DNA of 64,000 nucleotides from Nitrospira sp. (GTDB lineage: Bacteria; Nitrospirota; Nitrospiria; Nitrospirales; Nitrospiraceae), in the NCBI GenBank assembly GCA_031315995.1, contig JALDRG010000007.1:124001-188000 (forward strand), given 5' to 3'. Position 1 is the first letter of the stretch, and every line of letters starts with the position of its first letter. A program made the translations under genes and the position numbers. The notes below the pieces were generated by a model, which saw only the letters and a list, made by a program, of their open reading frames with translations, did no database searches and had not been told where the DNA came from. Positions 8,320 to 16,130 of this stretch are shown here, one piece after another.

Positions 8320-9120
8320 GTGCCTCTGGAACAACATAGACGGATGCTGTGGGTTGCGGGCTGGATGTTGGCGCTCGCCATGACGGTGATGTGCGGCGGG
8401 CGGTTCTCCGCTGCCCAGGCTGAGGAGGTGGTTGTTGCGGCCGCGTCCGACCTCAACTTCGCCATGAAGGAGTTGAGTGCCGAATACGAAAAACAAAGCG
8501 GTCACCATGTGAAACTCTCGTTGGGTTCATCTGGGAATTTTTATGCGCAACTTCAACAAGGCGCGCCGTTTGACCTGTATTTTTCGGCAGATATCGGCTA
8601 CCCCAAAAAGCTGGAAGAAGCCGGTCTCACGGTGCCGGGAACGCTCTATCGGTATGCGGTCGGCCGAATCGTGCTCTGGGCCCCGAAGACCTCGCCTCTT
8701 GAGGTATCCCGAGGCCTGACGGTGTTGCGTGAAGCGACAATACGAAAAATTGCCATTGCCAATCCCAAGCATGCGCCCTATGGCCGTGCGGCGGTAGCGG
8801 CGATGGAACAGGTGCAGGTCTATGCGGAGGTCAAGCAGCGGCTGGTGCTTGGGGAGAACATCTCACAGGCGGCGCAGTTCATCGAATCCGGAGCCTGCGA
8901 TGTCGGCATCATCGCTTTGTCTCTGGCGATGGCCCCGGCGATGAAGCGCGCGGGCACCTATTGGGAAATTCCCGCAGATCTCCATCCACCATTGGAGCAG
9001 GGCGCGATCATCATGAAACAGTCCAAGAATCAGGAGATCGCCCGCCAATTTCTAGAATTTATGAAAGGCGCTCAAGGACAGGAGATTATGACGCGTTATG
9101 GATTCACGTTGCCGAACTAA
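8320..9120 (+). CDS. modA: Molybdate ABC transporter substrate-binding protein ModA
   Basis: A 266-residue canonical ModA. I take the GTG at 8320, which has AAGGAAAGGAG eight bases upstream; an ATG at 8275 is possible through coupling to the leader ORF. A signal peptide with core LWVAGWMLALAMTVM is cut near AQAEE. The ligand loops are intact: VVAAASDLNFAM, LGSSGNFYAQLQQGAPFDLY, and CDVGIIALS. It delivers molybdate or tungstate to ModBC encoded at 9706-11531. It is the fifth gene of the rightward block, and its 3' end overlaps the start of the next small lipoprotein gene by 23 bp. Confidence 0.93.
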   Translation: MPLEQHRRMLWVAGWMLALAMTVMCGGRFSAAQAEEVVVAAASDLNFAMKELSAEYEKQSGHHVKLSLGSSGNFYAQLQQGAPFDLYFSADIGYPKKLEEAGLTVPGTLYRYAVGRIVLWAPKTSPLEVSRGLTVLREATIRKIAIANPKHAPYGRAAVAAMEQVQVYAEVKQRLVLGENISQAAQFIESGACDVGIIALSLAMAPAMKRAGTYWEIPADLHPPLEQGAIIMKQSKNQEIARQFLEFMKGAQGQEIMTRYGFTLPN

Positions 9121-9474
9121 TCGCTGGGCATTGGCCCTGTGTTCCGCTGTCGCGATGTCGGCAGCCGGTTGTTCCCAGGCGGTCATGATGAGCCAGGAAT
9201 CGGACCACGGCGGCGTGGTGACCTACGTCTTTAAGCAGGACCGCGGCGGTCCAATGGGATCGCCATATCGAAAACCTGCGCTGGATATGATCCAAGCGAA
9301 ATGCACCGTGGGGTCGCGGCTCATCAGAGAGGGAGAGGTCAAGGGGTATACCAGCGCCGGCATGGGCATCATAGAAGGAACGGAAGATGAGGAGCGGGGG
9401 CGACGGTGGGGATTAAGTTCGAATGCAGGGGTGGTGGAAGGGGCGGCGAACAGGCTGAAATCCCTCACCCGTAA
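9098..9474 (+). CDS. Small lipoprotein gene, apparently frameshifted near its end
   Basis: The frame opened at 9098 codes for a lipoprotein-like start (WALALCSAVAMSAAGC) and a compact domain (VVTYVFKQDRGGPMGSPYRK, YTSAGMGIIEGTEDE, RRWG). Left as sequenced, this frame runs to 9709 straight through the mop gene in another frame, giving an Arg/His-rich tail that looks like a shadow. If one base is restored in the GGGG run at 9408-9411, the reading becomes RRWGIKFECRGG and stops at 9472-9474, 17 bp before mop, giving about 125 residues. I read this as a one-base loss, either a real mutation or a sequencing error. Function unknown; the position between modA and mop implies a link to molybdate handling. 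Confidence 0.6.
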
Positions 9475-9491
9475 CAGAGAGGAGAAAGAGG

Positions 9492-9695
9492 ATGAAGCTC
9501 AGCGCAAGAAATCAGTTCCAAGGCACGGTCACGAAAGTCACCGAAGGCCAAGCCATGGCGGAGGTTGTTGTGAAGGTCGGAAACCTGGAATTTGTGGCCG
9601 CCATCACCGAAGGGTCCGTCAAAGGGATGGGACTCAAGATGAACGACACCGTCACCGTTGCCGTGAAGGCTACGGAAGTCATGATCGGGAAATAA
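9492..9695 (+). CDS. mop: Molbindin (Mop/TOBE domain) protein
   Basis: A 67-residue stand-alone Mop domain starting MKLSARNQFQGTVTKVTEG and ending VKATEVMIGK, the complete length and both hallmark ends of molbindins. These proteins assemble as hexamers and bind several molybdate or tungstate ions in the cytoplasm, acting as an oxyanion store or buffer. A GGAGAAAGAGG ribosome binding site precedes the ATG. It sits directly before modB, and the same fold recurs as the C-terminal domain of ModC. Confidence 0.93.
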   Translation: MKLSARNQFQGTVTKVTEGQAMAEVVVKVGNLEFVAAITEGSVKGMGLKMNDTVTVAVKATEVMIGK

Positions 9696-9705
9696 TCACG
9701 CGGAG

Positions 9706-10452
9706 TTGACCTTCTCGGACGGTGTCCTTGACAATACGCCGCCCGGAACCGGCTCCGATGAAGATTGGGACAGGCGTGTGAACTGGATTGCGATTTGGGT
9801 AACGTTCAAACTGGCTGCGCTCACGTCGCTGGTTCTCTTGATCATCGGCCTGCCCATCGCCTACTGGGTGAGTTTTTCGCGCCGGCGGTGGAAATTTATC
9901 GTGGAGTCGGTGGTGGCACTGCCGTTGGTGCTGCCCCCGACCGTGCTCGGGTTCTATATTCTTGTCGCCATCGGTCCGCACAGTCCCTTTGGACGGTTAT
10001 ATAACGAGCTCGTCGGGCATCCGCTGCCGTTCACCTTCGAAGGTTTGCTGCTCGCCTCCATTCTCTATAGCCTCCCTTTTGCGGTGCAACCGTTTGCCGC
10101 CGCCTTCGAGCAGGTCGATCGACGGTTGCTCGAAACGTCCTGGACCCTGGGCGTCTCGAAGGTGAAGACTTTTTTCAAGCTCATTGTGCCGCTTTCGAAG
10201 GCCGGGTTAGTGACCGGCGCCGTCCTGAGCTTTGCCCATACGATGGGTGAATTCGGAGTCGTCTTGATGGTCGGAGGAAACCTCGAAGGAGAGACACGCA
10301 CCGTCTCCATCGATATCTATGATGAAGTGCAGGCTCTCAATTATGCGGGGGCCGCGAAGACCGCGCTCTTTTTGCTCGTCGTGTCCTATACGGTATTGTT
10401 GTTGGTGTATGCGGTGAATCGTAACGTCTGGGCAGCATGGCCGCAGAAATAG
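9706..10452 (+). CDS. modB: Molybdate ABC transporter permease ModB
   Basis: Integral membrane permease of about 220-248 residues with five to six membrane segments (for example LVLLIIGLPIAYWV, LPLVLPPTVLGFYILVAIG, ALFLLVVSYTVLLLVYAV). The EAA loop that docks on the ATPase is present (ETSWTLGVSKVKTFFKLIVP), as are the ModB-type segments LPPTVLGFY and AHTMGEFGVVLMVGG. The start is uncertain: the longest reading begins with TTG at 9706, but GTG at 9778 (VNWIAIWVTFKLAAL) gives a length more typical for ModB. The stop overlaps modC by 16 bp, so the two are translationally coupled. Confidence 0.92.
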   Translation: MTFSDGVLDNTPPGTGSDEDWDRRVNWIAIWVTFKLAALTSLVLLIIGLPIAYWVSFSRRRWKFIVESVVALPLVLPPTVLGFYILVAIGPHSPFGRLYNELVGHPLPFTFEGLLLASILYSLPFAVQPFAAAFEQVDRRLLETSWTLGVSKVKTFFKLIVPLSKAGLVTGAVLSFAHTMGEFGVVLMVGGNLEGETRTVSIDIYDEVQALNYAGAAKTALFLLVVSYTVLLLVYAVNRNVWAAWPQK

Positions 10453-11531
10453 ACATTCATATCCGCAAGACGTTTCCAGGCCGCGCACCGATTCAGGCCA
10501 AGATTCGCTATCCCATCGAAGCGTCGACGGTCTTGATTTTATTCGGCCCATCGGGGTCGGGCAAGACGACGATTCTCAGATGCTTGGCGGGGCTGGAATG
10601 GCCCGAAGAGGGGAACATCCAGTTCGTCTCCAGAGTCTGGTTGGATACCCACGCGGGCATACAGGTCCCGCCTCAACATCGACACGTCGGCTATATGCCG
10701 CAAGACTATGCGCTGTTTCCCACCCATACGGTGGCAGGAAACATTGCCTATGGACTCGGCCATCTATCCGGTGCTGACCGGAAGAAGCGTGTGGATGAAA
10801 TGCTGGAGCTGTTTCAGCTGCATGGCTTGGAGGCTGCGAAACCACGTGAGCTGTCCGGCGGGCAGCAACAGCGGGTCGCGCTTGCCAGAGCGGTCGCGCC
10901 TCGGCCGCTGTTGCTGCTGCTGGACGAACCGTTGTCCGCGTTGGATGCCCCGACGCGGTTGCACCTGAGAGACGAATTGCGAAGTCTCCTGCAGGAACTG
11001 GCTCTGCCGTCGATCATTGTCACGCACGACTGGACGGAAGCTCTGACGCTCGGTGATGTCATGGCCGTCATCAATGCGGGCGAGGTGTTGCAGGTCGGCG
11101 CGCCGATCGAGGTATTCAGTCGTCCTCAGGATGCGGCTGTCGCGCGTATCGTCGGGATTGAGACGGTGGTGAAGGGGAGAGTGGTCGGATCGGCGGGCGG
11201 CATGATGCAGGTGAGCGTGAATGGCACGACATTAATGGCCGTCGAGGGTGAAGCTGCGGGCCCTGACGTGTTTGTCTGCATCCGATCGGAAGACGTAGTC
11301 TTGGAGCGAGGCCAGGCCCCCGCCAGCAGCGCGAGGAATCATCTGGCCGGCACCGTCACCATGATCACCAGACTTGGGGCATTGGCGCGGGTCACGATCG
11401 AGTGCGGCTTTCCCCTCGTCGCCACGGTCACCCAGTCGGCCGTGGAAGAATTCGGGCTGGTTTCCGGTGTTTCTGTGGTGGCGGCAATTAAGGCCGGAGC
11501 CGTTCACTTGGTGTCGCGACAACGCGACTAG
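10437..11531 (+). CDS. modC: Molybdate ABC transporter ATP-binding protein ModC
   Basis: A 364-residue ABC ATPase with Walker A GPSGSGKTT (about residues 38-46), Q-loop near YMPQDYALFP, signature LSGGQQQR, Walker B LLLLDEPLSALDAP and switch histidine in IIVTHDWTEA. Residues about 295-360 form a C-terminal Mop/TOBE domain (SARNHLAGTVTMITRLGALA), which senses molybdate in ModC proteins. It powers import by the ModB channel. It is the last gene of the rightward block and faces the convergent TraT gene. Confidence 0.93.
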   Translation: MAAEIDIHIRKTFPGRAPIQAKIRYPIEASTVLILFGPSGSGKTTILRCLAGLEWPEEGNIQFVSRVWLDTHAGIQVPPQHRHVGYMPQDYALFPTHTVAGNIAYGLGHLSGADRKKRVDEMLELFQLHGLEAAKPRELSGGQQQRVALARAVAPRPLLLLLDEPLSALDAPTRLHLRDELRSLLQELALPSIIVTHDWTEALTLGDVMAVINAGEVLQVGAPIEVFSRPQDAAVARIVGIETVVKGRVVGSAGGMMQVSVNGTTLMAVEGEAAGPDVFVCIRSEDVVLERGQAPASSARNHLAGTVTMITRLGALARVTIECGFPLVATVTQSAVEEFGLVSGVSVVAAIKAGAVHLVSRQRD

Positions 11532-11557
11532 AAGGGAGTGGTGACGAGAAGAAACCA

Positions 11558-11598
11558 GAGCCTTCGTTCCAAACAGCGGAGGGTTGGCTAGAAGGCTC
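11558..11598. terminator. Inverted repeat between convergent modC and TraT genes
   Basis: GAGCCTTC (11558-11565) and GAAGGCTC (11591-11598) are perfect complements separated by 25 bases, in the space where two convergent genes end. There is no T-run, so it is at best a weak bidirectional terminator. Confidence 0.25.
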
Positions 11599-12322
11599 CA
11601 GTGATACTCGCGCCGAATTTGTTCCGTACGATCGGTGTGGCTTCCTCGATGTTCAGTCGTTTCTGGAGCACGTGGGCCACCGACCGCATGGTGTACGTTC
11701 GAGACGGACCGGTCTTCCCTTGCTCCGTGACCAGCACGTCGGCGACGCAGAGATAGGTCACCTCATCGCTTGGTTGCGGTTGTGCCATGCCGGGATAGCC
11801 ACCTTGGCCGCTCATCGCCATCCGCATCATGGCATTGAGGTTCGGCATGGCACCGCCCCCCATGGCCATTGCGCGCATCGCTTGAGCGTTCACGCCGCCC
11901 GCCATTCCCGAGAACAGGCCGCCCATGGCCTCCATATCGAGTCCGCCTGCGGTGGCGAGAGGTGTTCCTCCACGCCCGATACCCGCACCAAACCCGGCCT
12001 TGGCGACATCCTCGGGTCTGACTCCCTCTCCCGACTTGTGGCAATACACCACCTGGGTCTGTAGCCAGTAGGCCGCGTCCACAGGGTCCTTGACCACCTG
12101 GTAACCTTTTGCGCTCAGTCTGGTTGGAATGTCCGATGGGGTCGCGCCCTGATTTTCTGAAGTATTGCGGATTTGCACATAAATGGTACGCGCGGCACTC
12201 GGCGGCAGCAGGATGGAGGTGTCGTTGACCAACCCGGAGCGTATCACGTTGCTGCAACCGGTGATCAGGAGCAGGCCGACAAGCAAGCCGCCCATTGTAC
12301 CGTGGGGAAATTGCCTGCGCAT
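11588..12322 (-). CDS. TraT-like outer-membrane lipoprotein (copy 1)
   Basis: A 244-residue lipoprotein of the TraT (complement resistance/surface exclusion) family. The N-terminus has a hydrophobic stretch MGGLLVGLLLITGC with lipobox Cys at about residue 23. The family plan is seen in order: ARTIYVQIRNTSENQ, LSAKGYQVVKDPVDAAYWLQ, a glycine-rich middle and a C-terminal VTYLCVADVLVTEQG followed by a repeat of basic strands. A GGAGG ribosome binding site precedes the ATG. The middle is unusually rich in Gly/Met/Ala (MAMGGGAMPNLNAMMRM). It is second in a two-gene minus-strand operon with the paralog at 12345-13064. On F-like plasmids TraT blocks redundant mating; chromosomal copies have no assigned role and no conjugation genes are seen here. 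Confidence 0.88.
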   Translation of the reverse strand: MRRQFPHGTMGGLLVGLLLITGCSNVIRSGLVNDTSILLPPSAARTIYVQIRNTSENQGATPSDIPTRLSAKGYQVVKDPVDAAYWLQTQVVYCHKSGEGVRPEDVAKAGFGAGIGRGGTPLATAGGLDMEAMGGLFSGMAGGVNAQAMRAMAMGGGAMPNLNAMMRMAMSGQGGYPGMAQPQPSDEVTYLCVADVLVTEQGKTGPSRTYTMRSVAHVLQKRLNIEEATPIVRNKFGASITGAF

Positions 12323-12344
12323 CGTGCATTCCTCCAGCGCCAGC

Positions 12345-13064
12345 TTAGAAGTGTCCCGCCACTGCCGCGCTCAATCGCTGCTGCACCAGTGGAGTCGCTT
12401 CCTGTTCATCGAGTTTCTTTTGATGCACGCTTGCCGCCAAGCGCGTTTGGTACACACCAGGTGGGGGCTGCGTGCCGGGCTGCGACACAGGAATGATCCC
12501 ACCCGTTATTGTCAGCTCCGTAATTTGGAGATCGGCGATGCAGGCGTAATTGATATTCTCATTGGCATCGGGTTGCGACGGTCCACCGAACATGTTGCCT
12601 ACGGCATGCCCGATTCCCTCAGCGGCATTCAGACCCATGCTGGCAGCGCCTCCGACAAGGGCTCCCTGCGGGCCAGCCATGCTCGCCATTCCCGTCAATC
12701 CATGCAGCCCCGACATGATCGAGCTTCCGATTCCCGATCCATACCCACCGGCCACCATATCTTCAACCGGCAACTCCACCTTGGTTTGATTGCAGTAGAC
12801 GATGTTCGTCAGCACCACGTAGGCCGCGGCTTGGGGATCCTGCACGACTTGATAGCCCTTGGCGCCTAGTCGCGAGGCCAGGTCTGTGAGTGACATGTCT
12901 TGATTGTCGGAAGAGTTTCGATTCTGAAGGAAGACCGTTCGCGCCGTCGAAGGTGCCAGCATCACGCTGTTGCTGGCCAGCAGATCTGTGTCACGAACAT
13001 TGGCCGCGCAACCGGTCGAGAGAAGGATGCCAGCCAGAAAAACTCGGAAAGAGCCAACTGCCAT
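12345..13064 (-). CDS. TraT-like outer-membrane lipoprotein (copy 2)
   Basis: A 239-residue TraT-family lipoprotein: FRVFLAGILLSTGC signal with lipobox Cys at about residue 19, ARTVFLQNRNSSDNQ, LGAKGYQVVQDPQAAAYVVL, a glycine-rich central segment with membrane-like character (GGYGSGIGSSIMSGLHGLTG), INYACIADLQITE and a short C-terminal tail ending AAVAGHF. It is the upstream gene of the TraT pair, with 22 bp between them. An AGGAAAACCACC ribosome binding site precedes the ATG at 13064. The paralogs agree in their first 110 residues and in the C-terminal strand but differ in the middle, so they may form a mixed oligomer or serve different partners. Confidence 0.88.
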   Translation of the reverse strand: MAVGSFRVFLAGILLSTGCAANVRDTDLLASNSVMLAPSTARTVFLQNRNSSDNQDMSLTDLASRLGAKGYQVVQDPQAAAYVVLTNIVYCNQTKVELPVEDMVAGGYGSGIGSSIMSGLHGLTGMASMAGPQGALVGGAASMGLNAAEGIGHAVGNMFGGPSQPDANENINYACIADLQITELTITGGIIPVSQPGTQPPPGVYQTRLAASVHQKKLDEQEATPLVQQRLSAAVAGHF

Positions 13065-13576
13065 GGTGGTTTTCCTGAGAATGTCAGGAATGTGCGTGAG
13101 TGAGACGCAGTCGCGGCGCGATTCTAGGTGAATGGCATCGAGGTTTCAATCAAGAAAATGAGAATTCAGGGAAAAAATCCTCTCCCCAAAATCTGTGGAT
13201 ATCCTTGTTGATAGTGATTCGGTTGAGTGCGAATCGAGCCGCTAATTCATGCCTCGCACCTGGTTGCCTATTTATTGAGCATAGAGAGTGAGATCTATTC
13301 GTACCACAACATATAGTAGTGGGTATCATATGTGTATGTATTAGCATTCATATTTGTGCACGCCGACGAGTTTTTCGACAACGACCTGTGGATACATCCT
13401 TTATTTCTTCGTACCTGCCAGAACAGTCTTGACTTATGCACAGAAGGTTTCCGTCCATGGAGGTGATCGTGGCTTGTAGGGCATAAAAACCGCTCTGGAA
13501 GAGCCTGCCGGAATAGTCAAGAAAGATGATTGCAGGTGCTTGACAAGGTTGGTACCGGTGTGTAACCATTGGATAC
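13065..13576. other. AT-rich gene-free stretch with DnaA-box-like sites
   Basis: No convincing gene is present in these 512 bp between divergent genes. Three sequences resemble DnaA boxes: TGTGGATAT at 13194-13202 and TGTGGATAC at 13387-13395 (each 8 of 9 to TGTGGATAA), and TTATGCACA at 13434-13442 (fits TTATNCACA). The stretch is much richer in A and T than its surroundings. A TTGACA at 13540-13545 may serve as -35 element for the LexA-like gene. It could be a regulatory region or part of a replication origin; dnaA is not in the window. Confidence 0.35.
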
Positions 13577-14128
13577 ATGATGACGCCTGATGAATTCTGT
13601 CTCATTCGTAAGCAGCTAGGCTTCACGCAGGAGCAACTTGCGGAAGCGCTTCATACGACGCGTGTCTCGATTGCCCGGTATGAGTCGGGAATGCGGCGCA
13701 TCAGCGGAGCCGTGCAGGTGGCGGTGACGCAGCTATCGTGCAAGATTCAGATTCCCATGGCAGGGGTGGTCGCCGCGGGTTCGCCGATCGAGGTGGTGAC
13801 GCAGTCCGAATGGGTCGAAGTGCCGCCTGGCATGGTACGGACCGGCGAGACCTTCGCGCTTCGCGTGAAAGGGGAGTCGATGATAGAGGATGGAATTCTC
13901 AGCGGCGATCTCGTCGTCGTTCGGAAACAATCGACCGCTCAAAACGGCCAGACGGTCGTGGCACTCGTGAACCGGGAAGCGACCATCAAGACTTATTTCA
14001 AGCGCGCACGGCACATTGAACTCCATCCTGCCAATGCTGCTCTGCGACCCCTCGTCGTGACACCTGCGGATGAATTTGCCATCGAAGGTGTGCTTGTCGG
14101 CGTGATTCGTCATTGCAACAACTCGTAA
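13577..14128 (+). CDS. LexA-like self-cleaving repressor with XRE-type HTH
   Basis: A 183-residue regulator. Residues 5-45 form a Cro/C1-type helix-turn-helix (IRKQLGFTQEQLAEALHTTR, VSIARYESG). Residues 60-180 are an S24 (LexA/CI) peptidase domain. The cleavage Ala-Gly lies at 67-68 (VVAAGSP), the nucleophile is Ser101 in VKGESM and the general base Lys138 in NREATIK; the 37-residue Ser-Lys spacing equals that of E. coli LexA. It should therefore cleave itself when stimulated by RecA filaments and release its operators. The HTH is not the winged helix of true LexA, so it is a phage-repressor-like or alternative SOS regulator. Two small genes follow at 17 bp spacing and by overlap, and are its likely targets or partners. 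No clear ribosome binding site precedes the tandem ATGs. Confidence 0.88.
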   Translation: MMTPDEFCLIRKQLGFTQEQLAEALHTTRVSIARYESGMRRISGAVQVAVTQLSCKIQIPMAGVVAAGSPIEVVTQSEWVEVPPGMVRTGETFALRVKGESMIEDGILSGDLVVVRKQSTAQNGQTVVALVNREATIKTYFKRARHIELHPANAALRPLVVTPADEFAIEGVLVGVIRHCNNS

Positions 14129-14144
14129 TCCAAGGAGGGCATCG

Positions 14145-14390
14145 ATGACTTGCCAGCAACAGTCAATGGTCGAACGAGTGGATGAATTGGAGCGCATGAT
14201 CGTCCGGCTCAATGGGCGCATCTGGGAGTTACAGCGCGAGCTCAAGCATACCAAGGGAACGGCGTTCCAGGGGTGGTCCGGTGGCTCGCGGCTACGAAAT
14301 CTTCTCGGAGGAATGAAGACGGTGGTTTCCACGACCGGTCCCATTCGAGAAAACAGGAGGGTTGAACGCCATGAACTCTGTCTCTTCTGA
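14145..14390 (+). CDS. Small coiled-coil protein of unknown function
   Basis: An 81-residue protein after a strong CAAGGAGGG ribosome binding site. Residues about 8-38 (VERVDELERMIVRLNGRIWE and following) have heptad spacing of Leu/Ile/Val and should form a short coiled coil; the rest is Gly/Arg-rich and probably disordered. It is not recognised as a member of a named family. Its frame opens 17 bp after the LexA-like repressor and its 3' end overlaps the next small gene by 20 bp, so the three are likely co-transcribed and DNA-damage responsive. Confidence 0.6.
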   Translation: MTCQQQSMVERVDELERMIVRLNGRIWELQRELKHTKGTAFQGWSGGSRLRNLLGGMKTVVSTTGPIRENRRVERHELCLF

Positions 14391-14553
14391 CATTGATGCG
14401 GTGACGGCTGGGAGTTGCGCTGATTGTGGGCAGTTGGTGTTACGGCGAACGCCGTTGTTCGACGAAAAGTCAAAGGTCGTGCGGGAGGTGTGCGTCCGTT
14501 GTTTGGTTCTAACCTATCAGCGCCGACAGTTTGAGGCGGGGTGTTGTGGGTGA
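14371..14553 (+). CDS. Small zinc-ribbon-like protein
   Basis: A 60-residue protein with two Cys pairs, CADC (about residues 16-19) and CVRC (about residues 43-46), spaced like a minimal zinc ribbon, plus a terminal CCG. The ATG at 14371 lies 10 bases after AGGAGG. It is the third gene in the LexA-like cluster. The two knuckles suggest zinc binding and possibly a role in nucleic-acid binding, but no family is recognised. Confidence 0.6.
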   Translation: MNSVSSDIDAVTAGSCADCGQLVLRRTPLFDEKSKVVREVCVRCLVLTYQRRQFEAGCCG

Positions 14554-14595
14554 GTCAAGGCGCTGGACCCGTTGGCCTGGTTCCATCTGAGCGGC

Positions 14596-15117
14596 TTATT
14601 GCGTCAGTCGAACGACGATTGCCCCCATCAGATCTCCCTGTTTGTAGTCTCGTTTGGAACTGCTCGGGTGGCTGTTGTGGCAATCGGCGCAGGCTTGTGC
14701 AATGGCAAAGTCAGCTGAAATGGCTTTGAACTGGTTCCCTTCTGCAAAAGTCACAAGTTTTTGCTGGGGATTGGTCACGAGCTTTCTGAGCGCCTCGGCT
14801 TCCGCCGGAGTTTTGGGAAGGTTAGATTTATAAATAGGCGTCAAGCCGATCAGGGCCAGCTCGAAATCTCTGATTTCCGCTCCTGCTGCCTTGAGGAATT
14901 GGATGGGAAGCATGATCGCGTGGTCGTCTTTCGCCCATTCTTCCGTAGGCACCACCTCGGCTCGTTTGGTTTGCTCCGCCACGCTGTTGGCATAGACGGT
15001 TCGGAAGGCTTTGGCGGTTTCCAGGATATAGCGGGCGGTCTGTTCTTGGTGTGGTGCTCCAGGAACGCTGGTACAGCCCAGGACCAATGAGCATATTCCG
15101 ATCAACCACTTCCCCAT
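14596..15117 (-). CDS. Lipoprotein with Tll0287/DUF3365-type heme-binding domain
   Basis: A 173-residue protein starting at the ATG at 15117, which follows AAGGAGAG. The signal (WLIGICSLVLGC) ends in a lipobox Cys. The rest matches the DUF3365/Tll0287-like family, ending with FAIAQACADCHNSHPSSSKR and GDLMGAIVV. The CADCH sequence is a c-type heme-binding motif, so one covalent heme is expected, with a sensory or redox role in the periplasm. It is transcribed alone between convergent and co-directional neighbours. Several bacteria carry such single-heme proteins fused to histidine kinases, but this one has no kinase part. Confidence 0.8.
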   Translation of the reverse strand: MGKWLIGICSLVLGCTSVPGAPHQEQTARYILETAKAFRTVYANSVAEQTKRAEVVPTEEWAKDDHAIMLPIQFLKAAGAEIRDFELALIGLTPIYKSNLPKTPAEAEALRKLVTNPQQKLVTFAEGNQFKAISADFAIAQACADCHNSHPSSSKRDYKQGDLMGAIVVRLTQ

Positions 15118-15190
15118 ACGACTCTCCTTCTTCATTTCGGAAGACGTCTGTCATCGCATCGGCAATGTAGCCGGACGACCGAGCGAGAGG

Positions 15191-16130
15191 CTATGTTTTC
15201 TTTCCAAGTTGTCCATAGACGTTATTACCCCAACAATGGATCTTGTCCAGCGAGAGCGCGCAGGTATGTTCGCCGCCGGCGGCAAGGGCACGTGCGTTGT
15301 GGCTGAGCCCCTTGATCTCAAGAGGCGTGACGGTTTCCGATTCACCGTCGTCTCCCACCTCTCGATGGCGGTTATCCCCCCAGCATTTCACCGTTCCCGA
15401 CGTGTCGAGCGCACAGCTGTGCTGCTTGCCCGCGGCAATCGCGCTGACGTTGCTGGTCAGGCCGGTCACATCCAGTGGCGTGACTCGGGTGTTTACCGAG
15501 CCGTCCCCCAATTGTCCGTTCTGATTATTGCCCCAGCATTTCACTCCGCCTGTCACGGTCAACACGCAAGTATGCCGCGCTCCCGCCGCAATCGCTCTCA
15601 CGACACTTCCCAATCCCGTCACTTCAACCGGAGCATGTTTGTCGATGGCGGTGCCGTCTCCGAGCTGGCCGTCTTGGTTGTCGCCCCAACATTTGACCTC
15701 TCCCGCAATCGTCACGGCGCAGGTATGTTGCCAGCCTGCGGCGAGCGTACTCACGCCGGCGGTCAGTCCCGGCACATCCACCGGGGTATTTCTGTTGACG
15801 TCCGACCCGTCCCCTAATTGTCCTTTCCGGTTACTACCCCAACACTTGACTCCTCCGGCTACGGTAAGCCCGCACGTATGCTGTTCGCCGGCCACGATCG
15901 TTCGAATGCCGCTGGTGAGCCCGGCCACATTGGTCGGGGCGACTCGGTCGATATTGGTACCGTCTCCAAGCTGACTGTCGTGGTTGCTGCCCCAGCACTT
16001 GACCCCCGCTCGTGTTGTGACGGCGCAGGTGTGCCGTTCTCCCGCGGCAATGGCCTTTGCCGTCACCATCATGCCGATGACATCTTCGGGGAGTGCTCGG
16101 TTCGTCAATGTGCCATCACCAAGCTGACCG
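15191..16130 (-). repeat. Tandem ~156-bp coding repeats of the RCC1 protein
   Basis: Seven tandem units with a period near 156 bp, each encoding CWGxNxxGQLGDG and the downstream HTCA motif. The DNA repeats are diverged, so the array is old rather than freshly amplified. Confidence 0.7.

Noticed and set aside
9475..9709. C-terminal extension of the small lipoprotein through mop
   Set aside because: The tail is an Arg/His-rich shadow of the mop gene; mop has complete family motifs in another frame.
15191..16130. Tandem repeats considered as a CRISPR-like array
   Set aside because: The roughly 156-bp units are coding repeats of the RCC1 protein with diverged DNA and no short identical repeats or spacers.
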